NCBI GenBank assembly: GCA_022827905.1 | Contig: JAJEIQ010000078.1 | Span: forward strand, 110,168-174,167 | Source of the DNA: Pseudomonadales bacterium | GTDB taxonomy: Bacteria; Pseudomonadota; Gammaproteobacteria; Pseudomonadales; Azotimanducaceae | Length of the DNA: 64,000 nucleotides | Direction of reading: 5' to 3' | Shown: in pieces, positions 25,391-34,827 of the stretch | Numbering within the stretch: position 1 is the stretch's first letter | Layout of the letters: every line of letters starts with the position of its first letter | Position numbers and translations under genes: made by a program | Notes under the pieces: generated by a model | What the model was told of the DNA's origin: nothing | Database searches by the model: none | The model's input: the letters and a program-made list of their open reading frames with translations, nothing else

Positions 25391-26044
25391 ATGAGAATCA
25401 TACTGCTCGGCCCGCCGGGGGCGGGCAAGGGCACCCAGGCGCAGTTCATTTGCGACGCCTTCTCGATCCCGCAAATCTCCACCGGCGACATGCTGCGGGC
25501 GGCCATGCAGGCCGGCACGCCGTTGGGCAGGCAAGTCCAAGAGGTGGTGGACAGTGGCGCGCTGGTCTCCGACGACATCATCGTCGCCTTGGTCCGGGAG
25601 CGGATCGCCGAGCCGGATTGCGGCGGCGGATTTCTGTTCGACGGCTTTCCCCGCACTATCCCCCAGGCCGAGGCCCTGCAGGCGGCCGGCGTGGCCGTGG
25701 ACGCAGTGGTCGAAATCACCGTACCGGACGCCGAGATCATCAAGCGCATGAGCGGCCGCCGCATCCATCCGGGCAGCGGCCGGGTCTATCACGTTGACTT
25801 CAACCCGCCGGCCGCGCCCGGCACGGACGATGAGACCGGCGAGCTCCTGATTCAGCGCGAAGACGACGCCGAGGACCGGGTACGCTACCGGCTCGACGTC
25901 TATCGCCAGCAGACCCAGCCGCTGATCGCCTTCTACCGCGACTTAGCCGAGCGCACGGATCTGCGCTACCTCGCCATTGAGGGCTCGGGCACCGTAGAGG
26001 CGATTCAAGGCAAGCTGGCCTCCGCTTTGGCGGCTGTCAGGTAA
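25391..26044 (+). CDS. adk: Adenylate kinase
   Basis: The 217-residue enzyme interconverts ATP plus AMP and 2 ADP. It has the P-loop [11 protein letters not shown], the AMP-binding STGDMLRAA, the FDGFPRT motif and the long LID ([19 protein letters not shown]) of the 214-residue bacterial class without Zn cysteines. A good ribosome-binding site (AAGGAG) lies upstream. It lies 39 bases after relA and converges with the acyl-CoA carboxylase gene, leaving only 7 bases between stops. Confidence 0.95.
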   Translation: MRIILLGPPGAGKGTQAQFICDAFSIPQISTGDMLRAAMQAGTPLGRQVQEVVDSGALVSDDIIVALVRERIAEPDCGGGFLFDGFPRTIPQAEALQAAGVAVDAVVEITVPDAEIIKRMSGRRIHPGSGRVYHVDFNPPAAPGTDDETGELLIQREDDAEDRVRYRLDVYRQQTQPLIAFYRDLAERTDLRYLAIEGSGTVEAIQGKLASALAAVR

Positions 26045-26051
26045 GCGCTCC

Positions 26052-29000
26052 CTAAGGACGAAACTGCAGCACGCGTGGCGTAAGGCGCGCGGGCTGGGTG
26101 ACGATCCGGTAGGCGGTTCGCACCCACTCGCAGATCATTCGGCGGGTGTCCCGGGGGTCGATCAACTCCTCGATCTGGAACTTTGACAGCGGGCCGATGG
26201 GGCCGCGGGCGCTTTCGATGCGGGCCATGAGTTCATCGCGCAGGGCGCGGGGATCCTCGGCCTCGGCAAGTTGGCGCTTGTAGGCGGCTTCGATGCCGCC
26301 CTCCGGAGGAATGCCGCCGACATCGGCCGCTGGCCAGGCGACGCGCATCGAGGGCCTGGAGCGGGGCGAGGCGAAGTTGTTGCCGGCCACGCCGAAGCTG
26401 CGGCGCATGAGCACCGTGAAGATCGGCACCGTGGCTTGGGCGGAGGCGATCATCCACTCGCCGCCGCGGCGAATGGTGCCGGCGGTCTCGTGCTCCAGGC
26501 CCACGGCGAAGCCGGGGTTGTCCACCAGGTTCAGGATGGGTAGATGAAACAGGTCGCACAGATCCTGGTGGCGGGTGAGCTTGCTGCAGCCGTCGGCGGT
26601 CAAGGCGCCGCCGTTGGCGTGCTGGCTGTCCGATGCCAAAACCCCCACCGGGTGGCCGTTCATGCGGGCGAAGCCAGTGATTTGGTCGGTGCCCCACAGG
26701 GGGCCGATTTCAAAGAACGAGTCCTTGTCCACCAGCAGCCGGATGGCCTTGCGCATGTCGAACGTGGTGGTGCGCTTGCGCGGGATGAGGGTGAACAGCT
26801 CCTCGTCCCGGCGATCCGCCGGGTCGTTTGGATCGGGCGGTTGCACCGGCGGCGGCTCGTACACGCTGGACGGCAGGTAGGACAGGAAGCGCTTGGTCAT
26901 TGCCGCCGCCTCCTCTTCGGTCTCGGCCAGGTTGTCCACTGAGCCGTTGCGGCAGTGAATGTGCCAGCCGCCGAGTGCCTCCTTGGTGATGTCGTAGCCC
27001 ATGGCGTGGCTGACCACCGGCGGCCCGGCGACGAATAGCTGGGCGATGTCGCGCACCATGACCGAGAAGTGGCCGAGCACCGCCTTGGCGGCGCCGATGC
27101 CCACGACGCTGCCGAGCAGCAGGTTGACCACCGGCACGGTGGATAGGTGCTCGGCGTACATGGAACTGCCCAGATGGGGCGGCAGGAAGGAGCCGCCGCC
27201 GCCCGCCACCCGGGGCCGGCCCGCCTTGATGGCGCCGGAGCTCTCCTTGGCTGCGCTTTCGCCTTCCCGCCGCTGCTGCGGCACCATGGACGCGACGCTG
27301 CCGCCGCCGGAGGAGCCGTCGAGCAGGCGCACTGATGGGGTGCGCATTTCCAGCGACAGCCGGTCCAAATGGGTGCTCTTGGCGCCGATCGCGCCGTCGG
27401 AGTGGCCGCCTCGGGAGGTGAAGTCGTCGGCGCAGACCACCGCTGGTCGCCCGTCGATCCGTCCCCAGCCGCCGACGTGGTTGGCGGGGGTGAAGGCGCT
27501 GATGTTGCCGTCCTCGTCGTAAGAGGGAAAGCCGGCCAGACTGCCCACTTCCTGGAAGGAGCCTTCGTCGAGCAGCAGATCGATGCGCTCCCGGCAGGTG
27601 AGCTTGCCCCGGCGGCGTTGGCGAACCACGCCCGGGTCTTCGGAACCGGGCTGCAGTCGTTCGTGGGCCAACCGCTGGATGGCGGCGACTTCTTCCATGA
27701 GCGGTGCCCAGGTCTCGGCGTCGCGCCGTTGCCCGCTGGACGGCTGTTCACCGGCAGCGGGTGTGATGGCCGCCAGCACTTGCTGGGCGGAAACGCCGTC
27801 GCCGGGCTGCAAGGCCAGCGCCCTGGCCACCACGCCGGCGCAGGGGGCTTGAACCTCCGACTCCATCTTCATGGCGGTGATCACGAGCAGGGTGTCGCCG
27901 GCGGCGACGGTTGCGCCTTCGGTAGCGCGCATCTCGACCACGGAGCCGGTCATGGGGCACTCGACGGCGACCTGGCCCTCCTCGAGAGCCAAGGAAGCCG
28001 CCTGGGACGGTTGGCCAGCCGTCGAAACGGATGCCGGGTTGAGGCTGCTGGCCTGTTGCTCGAGCAGCGCCAGCGCGCCGTTCTGACGGGCACCGTCGGA
28101 CGGCGTGGACAATAGGCCGGGTTCCTTCGCCAGTAGGGTGGTGCGGGCGTCGCCGCCGAGCAGGTCGGGATGGGCCAGAATGGCCTGCAAGACGGAAAGA
28201 TTGGTCGGCAGTCCGGCGATGTGGAATTCCGCCAAGGCGCGGCGGGTGCGTTCGACCGCGGCTGCAAAGGGCGCACCGAAGTTGGCCGTGCCGACCACCT
28301 TGGCCAGCAGCGGATCAAACTCGGGCGGCGGCGCATAGCCGAGATAGCCGGCCGCATCGACCCGCACCCCGGGCCCGGTGGGTTCCTTGTAGGCGCTGAT
28401 GGTGCCCGCGCCTTGGACGGTCACCCGGGCCTGCACCGCGAATCCGCGTGGCGCCCCGACCGCGGCTTGGCTTGCGAGCCCCAGGTCCTTGAGGGTTGCG
28501 CCTGCCGCGATCCGGAACTGGGCCTCGACGAGATCGACCCCGGTGACCTGTTCGGTCACCGTGTGCTCGACCTGGATGCGCGGATTGCACTCGATGAAGT
28601 AGTGCTCGCCAGCCTCCGGGGCGACCAGGAATTCCACCGTGCCGGCATTGACGTAGTCAGCGCCCTTGGCCAGTTTGATGGCGTCGTCAAGCAGCCGCTG
28701 GCGAAGCGCTTCGTCGAGGCCGGGTGCTGGTGCCGTTTCGATGACCTTTTGATTGCGCAGTTGCACGGAGCAGTCGCGTTCATGCAGATGAACCACGGAG
28801 CCATCGGAATCCGCCAGAATTTGCACTTCGATATGCCGGGGCCGTTGCACCAGCTTTTCGACAAACAGGCTAGGGTCGCCGAAGGCGGCCTGCGCCTCGC
28901 CTTGGCAGCGGTCGAAGGCGGCGGCCATGTCGTCGGCCGAATCGACGACGCGCATGCCCCGCCCGCCGCCGCCCGCCGTGGCCTTGAGCATGACCGGGTA

Positions 29001-29465
29001 GCCAATCGCCTCGGCCGCCTCAACAGCGGCTTGGGCACTCGTTAGCGGCTCGCCGCTGCCCGGCACGACGGGGATGTCGAGCGATCGCGCCAGCGCCCGA
29101 GCCCGCACCTTGTCGCCGAACAATGTCAGCGCTTCGGGCCGTGGGCCGACAAAGGCGAGCCCATTGGCGGCGCAGAGTGCTGCGAAGGGCGCGTTTTCAG
29201 CCAAAAAGCCGTAGCCGGGGTGAACGCAGTCGCAACCGGTGTCCACAGCGATTTCAACCAACGCCTCGGCGTCGAGATAGGCCTGCACGGGGCCGCCTGC
29301 GCCACCGAGCTCGCGAGCCTCCGTGGTGCAGCGGGTGTGCAGCGAGAGCGCGTCAACCGGCGCGTAAACGCCAACCGACTCCATGCCCAGCCCCGCCGCC
29401 GCCTTGGCGATGCGGATGGCGATCTCACCCCGATTGGCGATCAAAACCCGTTTCAATGCGCCCAC
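26052..29465 (-). CDS. Single-chain biotin-dependent acyl-CoA carboxylase
   Basis: This 1137-residue fusion carries all three activities. Residues 1-450 are biotin carboxylase (VLIANRGEIAIRI, the GGGGRGM ATP loop, ECNPRIQVEHTVTE). Residues about 490-570 are a biotin carrier with AMKM (biotin on Lys533). The rest is a carboxyltransferase with beta-like (LTCRERIDLLLDEGSF) and alpha-like (NLVDNPGFAVG) halves. It would carboxylate acetyl-, propionyl- or longer acyl-CoA; homomeric long-chain acyl-CoA carboxylases have this one-chain layout. Usual bacterial acetyl-CoA carboxylase is split into four proteins, so this is probably an additional enzyme. The GTG start at 29465 has GGGAG upstream. Confidence 0.9.
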   Translation of the reverse strand: MGALKRVLIANRGEIAIRIAKAAAGLGMESVGVYAPVDALSLHTRCTTEARELGGAGGPVQAYLDAEALVEIAVDTGCDCVHPGYGFLAENAPFAALCAANGLAFVGPRPEALTLFGDKVRARALARSLDIPVVPGSGEPLTSAQAAVEAAEAIGYPVMLKATAGGGGRGMRVVDSADDMAAAFDRCQGEAQAAFGDPSLFVEKLVQRPRHIEVQILADSDGSVVHLHERDCSVQLRNQKVIETAPAPGLDEALRQRLLDDAIKLAKGADYVNAGTVEFLVAPEAGEHYFIECNPRIQVEHTVTEQVTGVDLVEAQFRIAAGATLKDLGLASQAAVGAPRGFAVQARVTVQGAGTISAYKEPTGPGVRVDAAGYLGYAPPPEFDPLLAKVVGTANFGAPFAAAVERTRRALAEFHIAGLPTNLSVLQAILAHPDLLGGDARTTLLAKEPGLLSTPSDGARQNGALALLEQQASSLNPASVSTAGQPSQAASLALEEGQVAVECPMTGSVVEMRATEGATVAAGDTLLVITAMKMESEVQAPCAGVVARALALQPGDGVSAQQVLAAITPAAGEQPSSGQRRDAETWAPLMEEVAAIQRLAHERLQPGSEDPGVVRQRRRGKLTCRERIDLLLDEGSFQEVGSLAGFPSYDEDGNISAFTPANHVGGWGRIDGRPAVVCADDFTSRGGHSDGAIGAKSTHLDRLSLEMRTPSVRLLDGSSGGGSVASMVPQQRREGESAAKESSGAIKAGRPRVAGGGGSFLPPHLGSSMYAEHLSTVPVVNLLLGSVVGIGAAKAVLGHFSVMVRDIAQLFVAGPPVVSHAMGYDITKEALGGWHIHCRNGSVDNLAETEEEAAAMTKRFLSYLPSSVYEPPPVQPPDPNDPADRRDEELFTLIPRKRTTTFDMRKAIRLLVDKDSFFEIGPLWGTDQITGFARMNGHPVGVLASDSQHANGGALTADGCSKLTRHQDLCDLFHLPILNLVDNPGFAVGLEHETAGTIRRGGEWMIASAQATVPIFTVLMRRSFGVAGNNFASPRSRPSMRVAWPAADVGGIPPEGGIEAAYKRQLAEAEDPRALRDELMARIESARGPIGPLSKFQIEELIDPRDTRRMICEWVRTAYRIVTQPARLTPRVLQFRP

Positions 29466-29588
29466 TTGCCGCTCCCTTGGTCCGAGTTGATGGAATTGGC
29501 CGAAAGGCCACGCGGTCGATTAGTCTATGACTTCCAGGTGGCGTTCCTCAACGGCAGGCAAGATGCAGGTCGTCTCGGCCGCCCACCT

Positions 29589-30803
29589 TCACGAGACCAG
29601 CCCCGCGAAGGGCAGTGCCTCAACCCAAGCGCCGGCTGGCAGATCGCCTTCGGTCTTGGGTATGCGGATCAGGCAGTTGGCGGCGGCGAAGGTGCTCATG
29701 CGGTTGGAGCTTTGGTCGCCGGTTGGCCTTACTTCGGCGGCGCCCGGCCCCGTTGTGGCCGTGCCGCGCAGGTACTCCTCCCGCCCCGATTTGTGGCGCA
29801 CCCCTTCGGTAAGTTGGCAGCGCAGGGTCAGCGGCTCTTGGGGTGCCATGCCGCACAGAGCCTCCACGGCGGGTTTGGCGAGCAGCAGGTAAGTGACGAT
29901 GGTGGAGACGGGATTGCCGGGCAGGCCCATCAGCCGCGCCTCGCCGATGCGTCCGAAGGCGAGCGGCTTGCCCGGCTTGAGGTTGAGGCGCCAGAAGTCC
30001 AACTGGCCGAGGCGCTCCAAGGTGGACTTCACTAGGTCCGCATCGCCCACCGAGACGCCGCCGCTGGTGAGTATGAGCGGGCATTCGGCGCTGGCCGTGG
30101 CCAGGGCGTCGGCGATTGCGCCGGCATCATCGGCGAGCACGCCCAAATTTCGCACTTCCACGGGCAGTTGGCTGAGCAAGCTCGCCACGGCGTAACGGTT
30201 GGAGTCGTAGATGTTGCCGTGCGCCAATGCCGTGCCCGGCCTTTGCAGCTCATCGCCGCTGGAGAAGACGGCGACGCGGGGGCGGGTGAAGACGGTGGCC
30301 GCATCGATTCCCGCTGCCGCCAAAGTGCCGATGTCGAAGGCGTTCAGCCGCCGCCCCCGTGCTGCGACAGAGCTCCCCTTGCGCAGATCGTGACCTTGTT
30401 GGCGCACGTTGCTTCCCCGGTTGGGCGCTGGGTTCAAGGTGAGGGCGGCGCCGCTCAATGAACAGTCCTCTTGGATGGCCACCGTGTCGCAGTCGGCGGG
30501 CAGGGCGGCCCCGGTGGTGATGCGCACCGCCTCACCGTCCGCAATCGGGTCGGCGAAGGGGTGTCCGGCCAAGCTGGCGCCGACCACGCGCAGTTGCTTC
30601 AAGCCGGATTGCCACCGAAAGGCGTAGCCGTCCATCGCCGAGGCGTTGAACGGCGGCAAGTCGGTGCGGGCGAGGCAGTCCTCGGCAGCGACACGGTCCA
30701 AGGCCTGATCGACCGGGATGCGTTCAACCGCCTGTGGCGAAGGAATACGCTCCAGGATGCGCTGGCGCGCGGCGTCGAGATCCAAGGGGGTGGGCAGGCT
30801 CAC
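29589..30803 (-). CDS. moeA: Molybdopterin molybdenumtransferase MoeA
   Basis: The roughly 404-residue product inserts molybdate into adenylated molybdopterin. Family motifs are present: PPFNASAMDGYA, ITTGAALPADCDTV, VAVFSSGDEL, LTSGGVSVGDADLVK and GLPGNPVST. Two starts are possible: GTG at 30803 (VSLPTPLDLDAARQ, chosen because homology starts there and it leaves room for a divergent promoter) or ATG at 30830. tsaB runs divergently from 30837. The gene implies molybdoenzymes elsewhere in the genome; none is in this window. Confidence 0.9.
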   Translation of the reverse strand: MSLPTPLDLDAARQRILERIPSPQAVERIPVDQALDRVAAEDCLARTDLPPFNASAMDGYAFRWQSGLKQLRVVGASLAGHPFADPIADGEAVRITTGAALPADCDTVAIQEDCSLSGAALTLNPAPNRGSNVRQQGHDLRKGSSVAARGRRLNAFDIGTLAAAGIDAATVFTRPRVAVFSSGDELQRPGTALAHGNIYDSNRYAVASLLSQLPVEVRNLGVLADDAGAIADALATASAECPLILTSGGVSVGDADLVKSTLERLGQLDFWRLNLKPGKPLAFGRIGEARLMGLPGNPVSTIVTYLLLAKPAVEALCGMAPQEPLTLRCQLTEGVRHKSGREEYLRGTATTGPGAAEVRPTGDQSSNRMSTFAAANCLIRIPKTEGDLPAGAWVEALPFAGLVS

Positions 30804-30836
30804 TTTCGGCCCAAACGGGGGTGGTAACATCGCGCC

Positions 30837-31520
30837 ATGGTCCGCGTTCTCGGCATAGAAACTTCGCGCCAGCTTTGCTCAGCCGCCCTGCTTGTCGATG
30901 GGACCGTGCATGAGGATACGCGAAAGATGGCCCGGGCGCACAACGAGCACATCCTTGGGCTGATCGACGGCTTAGTCGCCGCGGCTGGCGGGACCCCCCA
31001 AGATTTGGACGGCATCGCTTTCGGCTGCGGCCCCGGCTCCTTCACCGGCGTTCGCATCGCCGCCTCCGTTGCTCAGGCCCTCGCCCTGGGAGCGGGCGCA
31101 AGCGTAGCGCCGGTTTCCTCCACCCTAGCCTTGGCGGTGGCGGCCATTGAGCAGCGTGCTGTTGAGGACGGCGTCGTAGTCAGCATTCGCTCACGCCGGG
31201 ACGCCTTCTACTTGGCCAGCTTCAGCATCGCCGACGGCGAACCGATCGCCCATCGGGCGGACCAACTGCTCACCGCCTGCCCCGATTGGGCGGAGTTCGC
31301 CAATGGCTGGCCCTTGGCCGGGGACCCGCCTTCGTGGCTGCCGGCCGATGCGCCGGTTCTATCCGAGGTGGCGGTGGGTGCCGGCCTGATTGCCCAACTC
31401 GGCGCCCGGGCATTTGCCGAAGGCCGCGGGCTTGATCCGGAACTTGGCCTGCCCGCCTATGTGCAAGGCGACAGCCCGTGGCGCCCGGTTGGTGACGAAG
31501 CAACGGCTAGGTTGAATTGA
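30837..31520 (+). CDS. tsaB: tRNA threonylcarbamoyladenosine biosynthesis protein TsaB
   Basis: The 227-residue product shows the ASKHA-fold start VLGIETSRQLCSAALL, the helix motif ARAHNEHILGLIDGL and the family signature GCGPGSFTGVRIAAS. TsaB binds TsaD and TsaE to make t6A37 on ANN-decoding tRNAs. Its stop overlaps the TTG start of rsmJ. Confidence 0.92.
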   Translation: MVRVLGIETSRQLCSAALLVDGTVHEDTRKMARAHNEHILGLIDGLVAAAGGTPQDLDGIAFGCGPGSFTGVRIAASVAQALALGAGASVAPVSSTLALAVAAIEQRAVEDGVVVSIRSRRDAFYLASFSIADGEPIAHRADQLLTACPDWAEFANGWPLAGDPPSWLPADAPVLSEVAVGAGLIAQLGARAFAEGRGLDPELGLPAYVQGDSPWRPVGDEATARLN

Positions 31521-32200
31521 GCGGCAAACCCGTTCTCCACCACCGGATTCCCGCCCAGCGCTATGCGGATGCGTTTACGTTGCGCCCGGTTGAGCGTCCT
31601 CCGGAGGGTCCGGGCATTCAGCTTTACTACGACGAGGACGGCATGGCCCTGGCCCACGGTGATGGGCGTCGGCTGTTCCGGCTGCGCTTGGATCGCATCA
31701 AGACCCGCGCGTCGCAATCGCTGCTGCTGGCGCGGGCCTGCGGCGCCGGCAAGTGCCCGAGCGTTGCCGATCTGTATGCCGGGTGGGGCACCGATGGCCT
31801 GAGCCTGGCGCTAAAGGGCTGCGCGGTGACCCTGGTGGAGCGCTCGCCACTAGTTTGGGCCTTGTTGGACGACTTGGTCGCCCGCCACGCCCTGCCCGCC
31901 ACGGTGGTATCCGGGGAGGCGGGCAGCTGGTGCTTGGGGCAGCGGAAAGGCGTCGATGTGGCCTACCTGGACCCGATGTTCCCGCCTCGGCGGAAGCACG
32001 CCCTGCCGGATCAGTCCATGCAACTGCTGCGCGAGCTGGCGGAGCCGGACGGTTTGGGTCTGGCCGAGCGCTTGGAGCAGGCGAGGGCGGCCGCCCGGCA
32101 GCGCGTCGTTGTCAAGCGGCGCATTCACGATCCGGCGGTGGGCCGGCCGGCTTGGCAGCTGCGCGGTGGGCGCATCCGCTTCGACGTGTACCGGGCCTGA
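31517..32200 (+). CDS. rsmJ: 16S rRNA (guanine1516-N2)-methyltransferase RsmJ
   Basis: The 227-residue product has the SAM-binding loop VADLYAGWGTDGLSLAL, VTLVERSPLVWALLDD and the catalytic-region motif YLDPMFPPRRKHAL, the RsmJ signature. It modifies G1516 of 16S rRNA and is a gammaproteobacterial family, which supports the lineage call. The start is TTG overlapping the tsaB stop (TTGA). Confidence 0.9.
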   Translation: MSGKPVLHHRIPAQRYADAFTLRPVERPPEGPGIQLYYDEDGMALAHGDGRRLFRLRLDRIKTRASQSLLLARACGAGKCPSVADLYAGWGTDGLSLALKGCAVTLVERSPLVWALLDDLVARHALPATVVSGEAGSWCLGQRKGVDVAYLDPMFPPRRKHALPDQSMQLLRELAEPDGLGLAERLEQARAAARQRVVVKRRIHDPAVGRPAWQLRGGRIRFDVYRA

Positions 32201-32202
32201 CG

Positions 32203-34827
32203 TCAATCGCTCAGGACGGCGTGGCGGAATTCGCTGTCGATGACCCGAACGGAGGCGCGCATCACCTCGTCGAGCACGGGGCTGTAGCCCAATTGGCGAT
32301 CCTCGCCCTCACCCTGCTCGAACACGACGCCGTCGTCGATGAGCTTGTCGACGAAGCCATCGAATAGGCGCTGGTCGAAGAACTCCGGCGCGTTGATGCC
32401 GCACAGGCGCGCCGTCTTGTGGGCGATGCGCTGGCTTTGCGCCTTGAGGTTGGCGCGGGTTGGCGCCTCAGCGCCGGTCCGGGTCAGCAGGCTCAGCACG
32501 ATGTACTGGCGCTCCATGGTCTGGCGAATGATCCCTGCCAACAGGTGCAAGCGCCGGCTTTCCGGGCTGTCGGCCGGCGGTGGCCGCAGCCCGGCCGAGC
32601 TGTTCCGGACCAGGCCGCAGGCGGTTAGATGGCCGACCCACCGTGCTGTGTCGCCAAGTGCCATGCGGATGTGCAGTTCCCAGGCGGGATAGGGGAAAAT
32701 CGTCGCGACCATGCGTTCAAGCCGCTCGATGGCGAGCGGTGTGCGGCGGTTTTCCACCAGAAAGGCGATCAACGACGGCAGCGCCAGCACGTGGGCGGTA
32801 TTGTTCCGGTACCAAGTCATCAACACCGCCGCGGCCGGTTCGGCGGCGAGCACTTCGCCGAAGGGCTCGGTTTCCTGGGACAGCAGGCCGAGATGGGTCA
32901 GCCGCGCCAGGACCTCGGCGCCGTTCAGGGGCGTGATTCGGTAGTCCTGGTGAGCCGCATCGCGGCGCAGCAACTCCAGGCAGCAGTCGATCTGGGCGGC
33001 GAGCTCGGAGGCCTTCATCGCCAGTTGCGGCGCGCACAGCAAGGTCAAGGCGGTCAGGTTGACCGGATTGACCGATGCCGAGCGGTTGACCCGCATCAGC
33101 ACTTCCCGGCCGAGTGCGGCGGCGTCGTCATTGGTCCTGCGCCCGGCGCGCCATTCGTCCAGGCGCAGGGGTTCGCCGATGTTCACATCGACTCGGCCAT
33201 GGCGCTGGCGGATGAAGCGCAGCCCCCGGAGGATGTCGCCGAACGATTCGCGTCGTTTGGCGGAGCCGCGCAGTTCATCGACGTAGGCGCCGCCCTCGAC
33301 CAGCCGCTCGTAGCCCAGGTACACGGGCACGAGGGCGATGGGCCGTGGCAGGCCGCGCTTGGCGTGGTCCAGCGTCATGCCCAGCAGCCCGGTGCGGGCG
33401 GGCAGCAATCGGCCGGTGCGGCTGCGCCCGCCTTCGGGAAAGAACTCCACGCAATGCCCGCGTCGATACACCTGATACAGGTATTCGGAGAAGACGGCGG
33501 CGTAGATCGGGTCGCCGTGGAAGCTGCGGCGCATGAAGAAGGCCCCGCCTCGGCGCAGCAGTCCGCCGACCACCGGCAGGTTCAAGTTCTCCCCCGAGGC
33601 GATGTGCGGCAGCATCAGGCCGCGGTCGAACAGCAGCAGGGACAGCAGCAGATAGTCCGTGTGGCTGCGGTGCGAGGGCATGTAAACCAAGGTATGGGTC
33701 TGCGCGAGTTCGGTGACCCGCTCCAGGCCGTTCAACGCCACTTCATCGTAGATGCGCTTGAAGAAGGCCCGAAGCAGGGCCGCCAAGGCCACGATGGTGG
33801 GGTAGGACATGTCCGAGGCGATGCCCAGCGCCGCTTTGCGGGCGCGGTTCTGCAGGCGCCTTGCGCGTTTCCCGGCATCGCGTTCAGTCCGGGTCAAGGC
33901 TTGCACTGCCAGCCGCCAGCGGGAGCCCTGACCGCTTGGCGCCGCTGGCGCTTCGTTGGCGAGGGTCCGCTCAATCGCAGCTTGGACTTGGCGGCTCTTG
34001 ACCACTTGGTCAACCAAGGTGCGCCGATGGGAGAAGTCGGGGCCCAAGGTTGCCAGCTTTTGGCCGTGCAGCCGCACCCGCAACAGTCGGGCGCAACGGC
34101 GGAAGCGGCGGTTGTCGTCGCCGTCGCCGGCTTCGGCCAGGTTCAAGGGGGTACCCAAGTGGACAACGATTCGGCGGCGGGCGATCACTAGGTTGATCAG
34201 GCGGCGCAGGCGGGTGGTGACCGCCCAGTTTTCGGAAAACAGTTGGGCGATCAGCGAGTGCTCGCGCTGCGTCGTGTGCCCCCAGAAGATCTGCACCGGC
34301 AGCAGCGCCACGTTGGCTAGGGCCGCTTCGGGATCGGCCGTCAGCCGCATCAACCGTGCCGAGTACGTTTGCATGGTGTTGCGCCGCTGCCAGCCGGCGG
34401 GGCGGGCTAGGAAAACGAATCGGCGCTTCTCATCGGTCTCGCCGACGCGGATGGCACCCAAGGGGTCCGGCCAGCCGTGCGCCGCGCAAACGATGTCGAG
34501 GACGATCAGGTCGGACAGGGAGCGCAGGGGCAGCACGTAAACGGTTGTCGGCGGCAACGACTCCGGAACGGCCCCGGCGATGCGGGGACGGACGATCCAG
34601 CGGATCAAGCGGCGGGCGATACGGTAGCGGAGGGGCCTTGGGGGTTCGTCGCTCGAAGGCTGGCTGCGTTGGACAGGCTGCCGCTTGACGGGCGAATCCT
34701 CCGCCCGACTATCCGGACTCCCCGATGTGCTGGCCTTCGAAGAGGCCTTCGATCTGGCCTTCGACGGGGCTGGTGATTTCGACTTCCCAGATATCCCGGT
34801 ACTTGCGCTCTGCGGATGACTCGACAT
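32203..34827 (-). CDS. plsB: Glycerol-3-phosphate 1-O-acyltransferase PlsB
   Basis: This 874-residue inner-membrane enzyme starts phospholipid synthesis by acylating glycerol-3-phosphate. It carries acyltransferase blocks I (PSHRSHTDYLL), III (FFPEGGRSRTGR) and IV (ALVPVYLGYERL). The first 70 residues are a Ser/Ala/Lys/Pro-rich, probably disordered, extension. About 40 codons of that tail overlap the 3' end of gspD in another frame. No later ATG or GTG precedes the folded part (RYRIARRLIRW), so the start at 34827 is the best available, although its ribosome-binding site is weak. Confidence 0.9.
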   Translation of the reverse strand: MSSHPQSASTGISGKSKSPAPSKARSKASSKASTSGSPDSRAEDSPVKRQPVQRSQPSSDEPPRPLRYRIARRLIRWIVRPRIAGAVPESLPPTTVYVLPLRSLSDLIVLDIVCAAHGWPDPLGAIRVGETDEKRRFVFLARPAGWQRRNTMQTYSARLMRLTADPEAALANVALLPVQIFWGHTTQREHSLIAQLFSENWAVTTRLRRLINLVIARRRIVVHLGTPLNLAEAGDGDDNRRFRRCARLLRVRLHGQKLATLGPDFSHRRTLVDQVVKSRQVQAAIERTLANEAPAAPSGQGSRWRLAVQALTRTERDAGKRARRLQNRARKAALGIASDMSYPTIVALAALLRAFFKRIYDEVALNGLERVTELAQTHTLVYMPSHRSHTDYLLLSLLLFDRGLMLPHIASGENLNLPVVGGLLRRGGAFFMRRSFHGDPIYAAVFSEYLYQVYRRGHCVEFFPEGGRSRTGRLLPARTGLLGMTLDHAKRGLPRPIALVPVYLGYERLVEGGAYVDELRGSAKRRESFGDILRGLRFIRQRHGRVDVNIGEPLRLDEWRAGRRTNDDAAALGREVLMRVNRSASVNPVNLTALTLLCAPQLAMKASELAAQIDCCLELLRRDAAHQDYRITPLNGAEVLARLTHLGLLSQETEPFGEVLAAEPAAAVLMTWYRNNTAHVLALPSLIAFLVENRRTPLAIERLERMVATIFPYPAWELHIRMALGDTARWVGHLTACGLVRNSSAGLRPPPADSPESRRLHLLAGIIRQTMERQYIVLSLLTRTGAEAPTRANLKAQSQRIAHKTARLCGINAPEFFDQRLFDGFVDKLIDDGVVFEQGEGEDRQLGYSPVLDEVMRASVRVIDSEFRHAVLSD

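Noticed and set aside
32629..34191. Plus-strand open frame of 520 codons opposite plsB
   Set aside because: It is a shadow of the plsB coding strand; the Gln/His/Gly-rich composition is a frame artefact.
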